Assembly: GCA_950097015.1 (NCBI GenBank)
Contig: CATNEN010000038.1
Span: 11,305,501-11,369,500, forward strand
Direction: 5' to 3'
DNA from: Macrostomum hystrix
Taxonomy: Eukaryota; Platyhelminthes; Macrostomidae
Length of the DNA: 64,000 nt
In this document: positions 21,683-33,470 of the stretch, one piece after another
Numbering within the stretch: the stretch's first letter is position 1
Layout: every line of letters begins with the position of its first letter
Notes under the pieces: generated by a model
The model's input: the letters and a program-made list of their open reading frames with translations, nothing else
Told to the model about the DNA's origin: nothing
Database searches by the model: none
Program-made: the position numbers and the translations under genes

Positions 21683-24600
21683 TAAAATATGACAAATCTA
21701 GCACTGCTAGTCCTCTTTGCCGTGAAGATCTGTGTCTAAATTAATTGTGGGCACTGAATTGACACAGTGCCCAGGCTGCAAATTAAAATTGAAAATAGTT
21801 TTTGAACAGCCTGCTTTGGTATGACGTTATATGCATGCATAAAAATGTACACATATAAACCTTCAGAAATAAAAAGAACTATGAGTACACAACAGTGCAA
21901 GAGGCAGTTCTGCCTATTAAACTGACTCAGGTACCAAAAACAGATTCACAAGCCAGCAATATCTGAATATATGTATCAATGCAGTGGCAAATCAACCAGA
22001 TGTGTCACATTGCTATGTGTTATGCATTATTTTAACATCTGATTTTGAATGCTGAACTTTGGCTACCGTTTTTTGTGATATTAAATTTGAACATGAAGAA
22101 ATAGATTGTTAAAAGTTAATGTAAATTTATGCAAACAAATTCAATCATTATGACAAAATTAGTTTATGAATTTATGCCACAGAAATAAACATATATATAA
22201 TAGTCTTACTGAAATAAGTTCTTTTGCTAGTACTAACGATATAATTGTTTTTTTTGGATTTTTTCATGTAATAACATGTGATTTTCACCTGTTAACCTAC
22301 CCCATCCACGTGTGCAGTGCACCCCATCAATTGCCAATTACAAGTTTTGTTTGGTTGGGCAAGTAGTAGTGAGTGGCAAACTGGGTTGTATTTTTAGCAT
22401 TACACTAACAAAATTTAATCATATACTAACCATAACTTACATGAAAGGTTTAATAAAACATGCAAGAGCTATAAAAAATGTTTTAAAATAAACTTTAAAA
22501 TAAACACTTAAAAAATTTCAACTTGCAAATATTTTTTTAAATTGAAATTTGAGCAAAAAAATCTAAATTTTGGGAAATTGAAATTGAAATTGAAATTTTG
22601 GACCATCTCTATAGGAACCAGCCAACCTAGTGTGATAAACTCTATTTTTTATCATAGACTTCAAATAGCGGGTACAGATCAAATTGACATATTCTAAAAC
22701 GTCATGTAATGATGATAATTTGCATAAAAGTATCACAATATTCAATTTAATATGATGATCTTGACTATTTGTTCATTGCTCATTTTCATTATGAATGCAA
22801 TTTGATGATGCATAATTTGAACAATTAATTGATTTAAAGGCAGTTAAAAGTAAATGCAGATAAAAAAAGGTCCCAGGTCATTTTGGTGACAAGACATTTC
22901 GGTGACAGTCATTTCAGTGACAGAATTGGTCAGTTCGGTGACAACTATTTTTGCACCTAAATATGCTGAGAAAACAGCCTTCCACGATCCAGTAGCTGCT
23001 TAAAGCCTGCACTCACCTTGTCAATCCAAAACATGAAAAATGATTATTATACACATTTAATTAGGAACGAATAACTATTGAAACTATTGACTACTCATTA
23101 AATAATTTAATAATTTAACTCATTTAAAGTAAAACCCAGACTTAATCAGAGCGATGCAGCTTCTGATTAATACTTATAGCATTATTTAATTAATACTTTA
23201 AATGTGTGCATAGTTAAAATGGAAGGCAGTTTTTTAGCATATTTAGGTACAAAAATAGTTGTCACCAATCTGACCAATTGTCACTGCAATGCCTTGAGTT
23301 GTCACTGAAATGACTGTCACCGAAATGTCTTGTCACCGAAATGACCTGGGACCTAAAAAAGCATTGATAAAAGCATTAGGTAGGCACAACGAACAGACAA
23401 ATGCAATATGCAAAATATTGCAAATCATGACAATGCAATAGAAGGGCACTTTTGAGTTACATGTATATATCTACATGCTGAACAAAATTCAGTACACATG
23501 TTATGTAATGTGCAATGTACTTTAAGTGGCTCAGTCAACCAGTGGCTCAAATGACATTTTTTGTAGAGCCAAGTGAGACAAGGCCAAAAATGAAAAATGT
23601 ATGCTTTGCTTCGCTTAATGCTTTCAACAAAGCTGATTGTGGAGCCAATAAAATAACAATATGATGATTTTGTGAATGTCACATTGTCCAATGCAGACAA
23701 TATGACAATTTAGATAGGCCTAATGTTATTTTTTACAACCCGCATTATATGACAATTTAGAATATGATGATTTTGGCCAGAGCCCAAATAGCACATTGTG
23801 CTACAATTAGCCACTCCTACATCAAATAGCATTCAAACTTATGGAAACAAGTGGTCTAGTCTTGGACTATCAGACTTGGACAGTCCTAGCTATCTACAAA
23901 TTAGCTAGGTCTTTCTAGTCTATGGAAAGGCCATTGGAAGGAAAGGCTTATATAGCTAAGAGTTTTTATCTAGCCAACTAGCCTAGCCTAGCCTACACAG
24001 TCAACAACATGATTGGCCTAGAAACTAAATAGGCCCTAGGCCCAGTACAATATTTACTGGAAAGTTAAAAGATGCAAAAATTTAGTTAAGATCACAACAT
24101 AAACATACAAGACTAAAAAGAGGAAGCAATAGGCAAGGCAATAGTGAATAGCAAATTTTATTATAGCCAGGGCTAGGCTAAACAAAAAGTAATTAGGCCT
24201 AGCATACAGGAACAAAATAGAAGGCCAGTAAGAATAAAAAACAGATAGCTACTGTTATTATATTTTAGAACCTACACGACACGCAACATTTTATTTACAA
24301 ATGTGTTATAGTACGAGGATCGAAACTTGTTATTATAAACTGTGTTTTTACTTCAATTTGAACTTGTAGTCATCGTCTTTGTTCGAAGGATTTTTAAAAC
24401 ACCATTACGGTGTAAATTAGCAAATTTCTGTAGATTGTTATAATTGTTTTGTATCAAAAAGGCGATAAATAAAAATACGAAAGAATTAAGACAGTGTTAA
24501 AAACTGTGCACTTATTTAAAAAATCGTATTTCCGAGAAAGCGGTTTTCGCAAAGCTTATCGTATCGTATCCGCATTTGGATATAATGCTTATTTAAGTTT

Positions 24601-25611
24601 TAATGTTTACCATTTTAATTTCGAATTTGTTTAATTTAAAGCCCTTGTATCTCCTTCTTTTATTTCTGATGATGTTTCTTGTAGCTAGTAACTACCCGTC
24701 GTCTATTTGAACTTCTTATATAAGTAAATATAAGATCCAGCTAGGCTAAACTAGTCTTGTAGGCTCTACTTTCCTTCATTAAATTATTTTGACTAATAAA
24801 TTTTGTAATCACTTATCAGAAAATATTACTACGTCACATGGTTGACGGTTGTCAAAAAGTACTTTAGTACTTTTGTACTATGCTAGCCTTTTAGTTATGA
24901 TAGCTAAGTTCTAAGTTCTTTTTATGACAGGATGAGAACTAGTGTTTTCAATGTGTTAAGAATTTTTTAAAATTATTAAAAATTTATGTGTTGTTAATAT
25001 AGAGTAATTTTTCAGTTTATATTCTCAAACTCTGTCACAAAGTTAACTATGTAACCAAATTTATTTGTTGTCCACAGTACTTAGGGACTGACCATACCTA
25101 AAATTCAGGGGTTCAAGAACTTAGGCCTATTGGCACCATGTCCATATTGCCTGATCAGCTGATGCTACAGGCTACAATGTACAGTGTACAATGTATATGT
25201 ACTGCAATACATACATGTTCTACAATTAAAAAAATGCAAGTGTTTGATAAAAGGCATACTGCATTCATTGACCTGCAATGTAGCTAAAAAATTACAAAGC
25301 ATGCCATATTATCTAGCTATACCACCTTATGCCTTAGCTGTCAATCAATCACAAAATTTAATCATATTTAAGAGATGTATGCATTTCTGGGATCTGGGTA
25401 TATGATTTCATTGGCAGGGCTCCATATTTGCACAAACTGGTTATTAAAAAGTTTTTGATTCACTATACATAAAAATGAGAGATGAACACATAGGCTATAT
25501 TTTGTTAAAAAAGAAAGAAGTACAAAATTTCTGATGATTTTTAGATAGCAAGCATCGTGTGGATTGTCTAATTTTCACCAGTAGACTAAGAAAATAAATT
25601 TTGACTAAAAA
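21683..25611. other. intergenic, AT-rich, containing one MITE
   Basis: This lies between the divergent starts of beta-PIX (minus) and the MARVEL gene (plus). Apart from the foldback element at 22869-23353 no exon, RNA gene or tandem array stands out. A 14-base match to the SMIM15 leader (CCCAGGCTGCAAAT, 21770-21783) lies 88 bases upstream of the beta-PIX ATG and contains an acceptor on the minus strand. Confidence 0.6.
22869..23353. mobile_element. foldback-type MITE with long terminal inverted repeats
   Basis: The left end starts GGTCCCAGGTCATTTTGGTG, and the right end is its inverted copy. Each arm contains several tandem CATTTCGGTGACA-like modules and an inner part matching over TACCTAAATATGCT and CTTCCA. 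Arms extend to about 22985 and from about 23217. Flanks read taaaaaaa and taaaaaag, a likely 7-8-bp target duplication. The roughly 230-bp centre has no ORF, so the element is non-autonomous. Confidence 0.82.
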
Positions 25612-26476
25612 ATGGAAACAACCAAGTATGAAGCCAAGACCACCACAAGTGTCTCTGAAGGCCCAGGTGTTGGATTCGACATCACTTACCTGACATCTAT
25701 AATTGGCATTCTCAATGCCATCATAGTTGTTGGTGCATTCTGCATGGGGGTCTCCTGCGCTGTGCCAACCCTGCTTTGGGGTTTCACCTCGCCTGCTGCT
25801 TATTCTGGCTTTGTGGCCTGGGAGATTCTTGTAATCTTCACCGTCATCTACCTGATTTACTTGCTGAGAATTCTGCCAAAACTGCCTGGTCCTATTGGTC
25901 TTGTGGTCTGTTTATTTTTATTTCTTATTTTTTTAAATTCATTTGAAATTGTATCATCTCCAGCACAGTGTCTGCCCTTTTCATTGTAGATCCTAATCTA
26001 TATGCTGATCAATGTTATCTTCCTGTTTGTTAGCATCATACTGTGTGGCATCAACATTGAGTACTTTGGTGCTCCTGCTGCCTCAGCCATGGTGAGTTCA
26101 CTTTCTGAGTCGAATAATAATAATAGCACCTGTTTTTAGCCATAAATCATTGTCGATTATCCACTAAATCCTTCATATCAGTAGCTTGGTATTGTAAATC
26201 CTTCAGTTCATTAGCCATTGGCTTCTAACAGACTATAAAGCATTTCTAACATTTAGATTTTATAGGAATGACAGAATGTGTACTATACTGATATCATGAT
26301 TGCCCCAGGTGTTCGCCCTGATTGTGATTGGCTGCCACTTTGCTGTTGGATTTCTGCTATTTCAAAAGTGGCGCGTCTCCGGCCACTATTTTCACAAGGG
26401 CGAATGCGGCCACACGTTTAGCAGCACGAGCGCCACCACAGCCGCGACCGCTTCAACCGAGCCTGGTCGCTATTGA
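25612..26476 (+). CDS. four-transmembrane MARVEL-domain protein (CMTM/plasmolipin-like)
   Basis: Three exons, 25612-25905, 25990-26091 and 26309-26476, all join in phase 0 to give 187 residues. Four hydrophobic segments are visible: TYLTSIIGILNAIIVVGAF, FVAWEILVIFTVIYLIYLL, LILIYMLINVIFLFVSIIL and FALIVIGCHFAVGFLLF. Termini are short, and the C-tail is Ser/Thr/Ala-rich. The layout is that of MARVEL proteins in vesicle or membrane apposition, but the exact subfamily is not recognised. The first donor is weak (GTCTGT; GTGGTC three bases earlier is an alternative). This is one of the few genes here without intronic minisatellites. Confidence 0.75.
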
Positions 26477-26670
26477 TCATTTTAAGGAAGTCTATATATT
26501 TTGAGTAGACTAACTATTTGGCGCTTTGCTGAGATTGCTAACTTAATCTATGCGTCTTTTCTCCGGGGCCTTTGACACTTCGTTCATTTTGACTTGATTT
26601 CTTTATTTAGTTTTTTTATGTACCTTTTAATTTCTCAATTGTAAGTTATTGCAATCATGTTGGTTTAGGT

Positions 26671-27100
26671 CAGGGGTCGGCAAACTTATTAGCGTGCGGG
26701 CCACAGAGAGAACCTAAAAGACGACAGTGGGCCGCATTAACTGTTCGAATATGAGAAAGGGGACCGAGATTGATTAGACAGGGGAGAGATGAGACAGAGA
26801 AGAGATGAGACAGGGAAGAGATGAGGCACAGGAGAGACGAGACACGGGATAGACGAAACAGGGCAGGGATGAGACAGAGAAGAGATGAGACAGGGAAGAG
26901 ATGAGGCAGAGAAGAGTGACCCAGGGAGACATGAGACAGGAGAGATAAGACACATTACAGATGAGACCGAGGAGAGTATGAGACTCTCCATCTCCAGATC
27001 AGAGAGAGATGAAACAGGATACTGTATGTGCTGGAAGTGGCCGGATTTGAGAGCTTCGAGGGCTGGATCTGGCCCGCGGGCCGGAGTTTGCCGACCCCTG
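26671..27100. mobile_element. non-autonomous hAT-type element (MITE) with 8-bp target duplication
   Basis: The ends are CAGGGGTCGGCAAACT and its inverted copy AGTTTGCCGACCCCTG, the terminal sequence typical of hAT/Charlie elements. The flanking 8 bp GTTTAGGT (26663-26670 and 27101-27108) are identical, as expected for hAT insertion. The interior has no transposase and carries a degenerate GAGACAGGGAAGAGAT tandem array (about 26750-27010). It lies about 195 bp downstream of the MARVEL stop. Confidence 0.92.
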
Positions 27101-27108
27101 GTTTAGGT

Positions 27109-28069
27109 GTTTTCTAGAAAGCCTTCATATCTTTTTACCTTCATCACACTTGGCTTGCGTGATTTCAAGGTCATATTTTTCGTCTCTCCCTGCATTCGGT
27201 AAGCACGCTATTTTCAAGGTCCCCCATTTGTTATTTTCCAGGCACGACAAGACCGCGTGATTTTCAAGTAACTAATATGAACTTTTAGAATTCTAATTGT
27301 CACAAATTCGCAATTAGTCCACTGGCGGGTTCATAAATTTGTGATTTATATGACTATTTTCTACAAAACTAGACAATGGCTCATTGTTTTCAGTCTACTT
27401 CATACTGTCCTTTCGCGAAGAACATTATAGTTCCAACTTTCATTTATGTAGTTTATGTGAATCGTTGATTTTTTATACCGAATTCTACTACATTTTTGTT
27501 AATCCGATTCTTATATATATATATATATAGAAGTCCTCTCTTGATTTTACGACCAAATATTTTTCTGCTGTTTACTAAAGTTTTGTTCATTAATTTTGTG
27601 CTTTTTATAAACAAGTCTAAAATCGATTGCCAGTCGCTTAGAATGTTATTTATATTGTGGTTTATGTGCAATAACTAGCCAAATTTTTATTATACCATTT
27701 GACTTACTCATTTGCTACACAAATATTATCAACTATTTAATAATTTTATATAAATAAATTCGAAAAAATATATGTCTGGTTGATCTTTTATTCGAGCCAA
27801 ATCTTTAAAATATTTTCTGTGAACCAGTTTTATTAGTTTTCCTGTGGGTTTTCTAAAAAATTACACCTAATGTGTGTCATTTCTAAGAAAAAATGGATTA
27901 ATTTACCTGTACAAATATTTCAGACAGATAAACTCGTCAATAGTGAAGTGTTACGTCAGACCAGGCATCATACATCATACTATCAGTAGAGTTGGAGAGA
28001 TCCACAACAAAATTGTCTTGAGAAAAGCTTCTTCTTCCAAAAACAGCGGATTGGCAGCGACGTAGAAAG
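27109..28069. other. intergenic, no gene seen
   Basis: AT-rich DNA between the hAT MITE and the first carrier gene. It contains a short (TA)n run at about 27514-27529. Small ORFs show no recognisable domain. Confidence 0.55.
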
Positions 28070-28157
28070 TGATTCGCACCAGCTTACTGTCAGTAGAGTA
28101 ACAAAGAATTTGCTGTCGGAATCGCCTGACGCAGATCAGCGCCAACCGAAGCAGCCA

Positions 28158-29829
28158 ATGAGCGCAAAGCAAGGAGGAGGAGGTGGCCGCGCCCCGGACT
28201 CCGTGTCAGCCTACGCGGGCTTCCTGAGCGGCGCTACGGTGCGGGCGCTGCTGCAGCCGCTGGACGTGATCAAGATCCGATGGCAGCTGCAGCTGGAGGC
28301 CATCAGCAGACGGCCCGGTGGCGGCACGTACCAGAGTCTGCCTCAGACAGTGGTTCGAATCCTGCGCGAAGAGGGCCCGCGCGCCATGTGGAAGGGTCAC
28401 GTGCCGTGCCAGGTGGTGTCGGTGCTGTTCAACTCTGTGCAGTTTTACACTTTCGAGCGCTGCGGTCCGGGAGTTCGAATCCTGCTGCGCGGCGGTGGCG
28501 GTGACTTCGGCGCGGACTTTATCTGCGGCGGCCTTTCCGGAGTGACGGCGGCGCTGAGCTGCCACCCGTTCGACACGCTGCGGACTCGCCTGATTGGCCA
28601 GAGCGAAACCAACCGGGTGTACACAGGCTTAGCCCATGCTGTCAGTCACATGTGGCGCACGGAGGGTCCGAAGGTGTTCTTCCAGGGCCTGGGCTCCAAC
28701 CTGTGCATGTCGATGCCGCAGGCGGCCAGTCGGTTCGCCTTCTACAAGCTGCTGTTTGGCCCCCTGGCTGAGCGGTCCTCGACCTCCGCCGCTGCCGCCG
28801 GCTCGGGTTTTCTGTCCGGCGTGCTGTCCAAGGCGCTGGTTTACCCGTTCGATGTGATCAAGAAGCGGCAGCAGGTGCGCGGCTTTGAAACCGCAAGGCG
28901 CTCCTTCGGTCGAGTGCAGGTGAGAATAGTTTTGGTTTGGCCAATCCTCTTATTATTGACTTTAATAATCTATTTTCAGATTCTTTAATCTAGTACCAGC
29001 ATTCATATAGCTAGTTCCAGCATCCATCAATCTAGTTCCAGCATCCATCCATCTAGTTCCAGCATCCATCAATCTAGTTATAGCATCCATCCATCTAGTT
29101 CCAGCATCCATCAATCTAGTTCCAGCATCCATCAATCTAGTTCCAGCATCCATCCATCTAGTTCCAGCATCCATCAATCTAGTTCCAGCATCCATCAATA
29201 TCTAGTTCTAGCATCCATCAATCTAGTTCCAGCATTCATATAGCTAGTTCCAGCATCCATCAATATCTAGTTCTAGCATCCATCAATCTAGTTCCAGCAT
29301 TCATATAGCTAGTTCCAGCATCCATCAATCTAGTTCCAGCATCCATCAATCTTGTTTTAGTATCCACCCATCTAGTTCCAGCATCTATCAATCTAGTTTC
29401 AGCATCCATCAATCTAGTTCCAGCATCCATCAATCTAGTTCCAGCATCTATCAATCTAGTCCCAGCATCCATCAATCTAGTTCCAGCATCCATCAATCTA
29501 GTTCCAGCATCCATCAATCTAGTCCCAGCATCCATCTAGTTCCAGCATCCATCAATCTAGTCCCAGCATCCATCTAGTTCCAGCATCCATCAATCTAGTC
29601 CCAGCATCTATCAATCTAGTTCCAGCTTTGCTTCTGTCATCCCCACCCGCAGGACTCTGGCAGCAGTCGCACAATGGTCGCCTGCGCCTCATTTATCTGG
29701 CACAATGAAGGTTTTCACGGCTTCTACAAAGGCCTCGGGCCTTCCATGATCAAGGCAGGATTATTCACCTCAACCACATTCTTCTTCTTTGAGCTCTACC
29801 GCTCACTGATACTTTCTGCCCTGTACTGA
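28158..29829 (+). CDS. SLC25A19: mitochondrial thiamine pyrophosphate carrier-like protein, copy 1
   Basis: Exons 28158-28919 and 29653-29829 join in phase 0 (312 residues). The ATG at 28158 (MSAKQGGGGGRAPD) is preferred; an upstream in-frame extension lacks ATG. Three carrier repeats are visible with signature motifs QPLDVIKIRWQLQ, HPFDTLRTR and YPFDVIKKRQQV. Repeat-linked motifs are EEGPRAMWKGHVP, EGPKVFFQGLG and EGFHGFYKGLGPS. WKGHVPCQVVSVLFNSVQF and the QVRGFE..R..FG block match SLC25A19, which imports thiamine diphosphate into mitochondria. Copy 2 lies 3.26 kb downstream on the same strand. Confidence 0.87.
28990..29625. repeat. 21-bp minisatellite in carrier copy 1 intron, ~30 copies
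   Basis: Units with the core CTAGTTCCAGCATCCATCAA (period 21), with occasional 18-bp shortened units (CATCCATCTAGTCC). It fills the intron 28920-29652. The equivalent intron of copy 2 has an unrelated array. Confidence 0.95.
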
Positions 29830-31333
29830 CACTTCTGACACTTGCTCGTCCATTCACTCTACTGGTGTTTTAAGATGATTCTGAGGAATTTTTTTCTGCT
29901 CTTGGTCATTGTTTGTTTGGTCTTGCATAACCCCTTGATAATTGGTGCTTTTATTTGTCATTACCGATTGGTCATGAATCGTCAGTATTTTATGATCAGT
30001 CATTATCGATTGGTCATCGGTTCGTTATTGTCGGTCATTAACCAGTGATCATTGGTCTGTTTTAACCCTAAATCGTTCTGTTCTACCGTAACCCTTTGAT
30101 CATTGGTATGTTACGTTCGATCATAACCCATTGGAAATTGGTGTGCTATGATCAGTCATTTCATGTTGGGTTTTATTTGATTTTAACCATTGGTCATCGG
30201 TGTGTCTTGTGTGTCATTACCCCTTAATTGTTTTTATTTGTCCGGTCATTCTTCTCAGTGATTCGTAAAATACTTTTCTTTTCTTGAGCCAAATAATTAT
30301 TTGTTGTATCTTTGGATTTCAATTTATCTTTCTTTACTTGCACTGGTATTGATAAAGTTATCTCAAATTTCCTTATTTTCCAGTGTTGAAAGATGGTACT
30401 CGTATATGGTTGTAGAGTGCTTAGTAATTAGCCGACCTTATTACTTGTAGACAAACACCCTATTTAAAACAATGCTTTTAGACGTTCTCGACATAACGAC
30501 CTTAACTCGTTCTTGGGTTGCTTGTTTTTATTTAATATAAATAAGCTTTTTTCTCTTTGCATTCTCGACGTTTGACTAAATGCACATTCAATCTACATTC
30601 AATGTACGCTAAATGTACATTCAATGTACATTCAATGTACATTCGCTCAGCCCAGACTCCGCAAAGTGCTATTATGTACACTGTCGCTTATATTATAAAA
30701 CAGAAAGAACTTTCTTCAGTCCTTTCTAAGCGTTGTTTTTCTGTCGTTAAAAACTTTATTTTTTCCTTTAGCATTTTTTCTTCTTGTGTGCAATACATAT
30801 TATTAATTATAATAAGACAGTTTTTGTGCTTCCATTTAGCAGGGAAGTGTAAGTCAGTTATTTTTTCAATTTTGTAAGAAAAATGCCTTACTCGGCAATA
30901 CGTTTGCGTTGTATTTAGTTTTTCTATTATTTTTTACAGATTTCAGCTGTCATACTAATAATACCGAAAACGAAAAATATATATCGTATTATTTCTTGCA
31001 AGACTTTTACGGTGTACCATTAGTAATATAGATACTACTTAGTTTTGTTGTTATATTTGCTTGTATGCAGTAACAATGTTAAAAAGTCGAAAAAATAAAC
31101 TGTGCATACAATTGCTTTCGCTTTAACGCATTTATGTTATGCCGTTTTTAGCAAAGTTCCTAAACAGAAAAGTCTATCTATTTAGTTATTGAATTATAAA
31201 CTGCGTAATTGTTATTGCGTCGATGCTTTAAATAAAAACTTGTTTCGTTTCCACCTACTAAAAGTACAAAAATCCTGTATTTCAGAGCAAAATCCTGCTG
31301 AGCGTGTCCAACTAATAAAAATCGGCTACGCGA
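29830..31333. other. spacer between the two carrier genes
   Basis: It contains degenerate TTGGTCAT(C/G)-rich short repeats (about 29920-30240) and a small 12-bp tandem of ACATTCAATGT near 30588-30646. AATAAA signals follow near 31096 and 31230. No exon is recognised. Confidence 0.55.
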
Positions 31334-31421
31334 TGATTCGCACCAGCCTACTGTTAGTAGAGTAACAAAAAATTTGCTGTCGGAATCGCCTGACGCAGAT
31401 CAGCGCCAACCGAAGCAGCCA

Positions 31422-32704
31422 ATGAGCGCAAAGCAAGGAGGAGGAGGTGGCCGCGCCCCGGACTCCGTGTCAGCCTACGCGGGCTTCCTAAGTGGCGCTA
31501 CGGTGCGGGCGCTGCTGCAGCCGCTGGACGTGATCAAGATCCGATGGCAGCTGCAGCTGGAGGCCATCAGCAGACGGCCCGGTGGCGGCACGTACCAGAG
31601 TCTGCCTCAGACAGTGGTTCGAATCCTGCGCGAAGAGGGCCCGCGCGCCATGTGGAAGGGTCACGTGCCGTGCCAGGTGGTGTCGGTGCTGTTCAACTCT
31701 GTGCAGTTTTACACTTTCGAGCGCTTCGGTCCGGGAGTTCGAATCCTGCTGCGCGGCGGTGGCGGTGACTTCGGCGCGGACTTTATCTGCGGCGGCCTTT
31801 CCGGAGTGACGGCGGCGCTGAGCTGCCACCCGTTCGACACGCTGCGGACTCGCCTGATTGGCCAGAGCGAAACCAACCGGGTGTACACAGGCTTAGCCCA
31901 TGCTGTCAGTCACATGTGGCGCACGGAGGGTCCGAAGGTGTTCTTCCAGGGCCTCGGCTCCAACCTAGCAATGCTGACTGGCCAGTCCGCTGTGCACTTT
32001 GCCCTGTACTCCAGCCTCAGGCGCGCCGATTCGGACTCATTCTCAGCCGGTGCCGTGGCTGGCCTGGCCGCCAAGAGCCTGGTCTATCCGTTGGATGTGC
32101 TGAAGAAGCGACAGCAGGTTCGGGGCTTCGAGTCGGCCAGGAAATGCTTCGGTTGTGTCCGGGTGAGTGCGCACTTCAATGCGACCTGACCTGACCTGAC
32201 TTCAGACTAGCAAAATACTGCACTTAAACCTGTAGACTTCCCATGCAATATACTACATACTGCATGATCCCTATAGAATATACTGCATGATCCCTATAGA
32301 ACATACTGCATGATCCCTATAGTACGAATTGCATGAAACCCATAGTACATACAGCATGATCCTTTTAGTACATACTGCATGATCCATATAGTACATACTG
32401 CATGATCTTTATAGTACATACTGAATGATCCATATAGCACATGCTGCATGACCCCTATAGTACATGATCGACATTTTGTTTATTATGTTTTTATTCATCT
32501 CATATACATTGTACATAGTACACCGATACCCAGGCTGTACCAAGTCCATCGGCTGTAGCGTACGCAATAGACATTATGCGACACGAAGGACCAACCGCCT
32601 TATATAAAGGTCTGCTGCCGGCAGCAATCAAGTCTGGCCTAGCTACTGGACTGACTTTCTACACCTACGAGACTTATAAATCTTTGTTAGGTTCTTTCTA
32701 TTGA
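31422..32704 (+). CDS. SLC25A19: mitochondrial thiamine pyrophosphate carrier-like protein, copy 2
   Basis: Exons 31422-32162 and 32534-32704 join in phase 0 (303 residues). The first ~180 residues are almost identical to copy 1 (for example Phe replaces Cys in FERFGPGV). After FFQGLGSNL the proteins diverge strongly: AMLTGQSAVHFALYSSLRR here, against a different sequence in copy 1. The second half still has YPLDVLKKRQQV and EGPTALYKGLLPAA and ends YETYKSLLGSFY, so both are complete three-repeat carriers. Substrate is inferred from similarity to SLC25A19. AATAAA signals follow near 32825 and 32835. Confidence 0.85.
32235..32465. repeat. about 23-bp minisatellite in carrier copy 2 intron, ~10 copies
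   Basis: Units of TATAGTACATACTGCATGAT plus CCC/CCA. They occupy the 5' two-thirds of the intron 32163-32533, which is at the same codon position as the intron in copy 1. Confidence 0.92.
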
Positions 32705-33470
32705 GACGCGTCAGTTATACTGAGTAATCACTTAGTGTATTCCACTTTATATTTACGCAATTAGAGAAACTACACTATTTACACTAATAGCAGTAGCATT
32801 TGCAACTTTTCAGTTTCAACAAAAATAAAACCAAATAAAGCAATGATGTGCTGAATTATAAAGCTCTAAATTTAAGCTTAAAGGGTAAACTTAAATTTAC
32901 GCATAACTAAAGTGCACAAATGTATGTCAGTAGTATGATATGTATTACATTTTTTTATCGTTAAAATGGTTTTTATTGCAAATATAAATAGTACGGCTCG
33001 TATTATCTCGAATTGAGACTTCGTTGCAAAGACATCAAAGCTGCTAGTAGTATGCGAAGGATATTTTTCACAAAACTGTAATAAATTTAAGTGTTGGAAT
33101 AAAAAATGGCGAGAAATATGTACACAACATGAAAATTGAGGGGAAAAGCAAAACAAGCAAAAAGCACTACTGCCGAGCGTGATTGAGAACAGAAAATTGC
33201 TTGGGAAAATTGGTTGCAAAAAGTTTGACAACAGAATTCAGCTGCTCTAAAAGCTTGAAAATTGGAATATTTAAAAAACAAATGTAAAATTTCGGAAAAA
33301 GAACGATGTTCTTTTAACATTAAAAGTTCTTTTTACAGACGATGTAAAAGTTGTCGAAGGCCGAAACCAGCCATCTTATCCTTTCAATCCTTTCATAAAT
33401 ATGAGGGTGTGAACAAAGAGACTTGGGACCTCAATTTCAGGACAGTTTTTCAGGATAATCTCACCATTGC

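Noticed and set aside
28110-28157. Upstream in-frame extension of SLC25A19 copy 1 (and of copy 2 at 31374)
   Set aside because: The extension begins with TTG, not ATG. The first in-frame ATG (28158, 31422) gives a normal carrier N-terminus.
28206-28565. Antisense and frame-shifted ORFs inside the carrier genes
   Set aside because: GC-rich coding sequence leaves shadow frames open. They match between the copies only because the DNA does.
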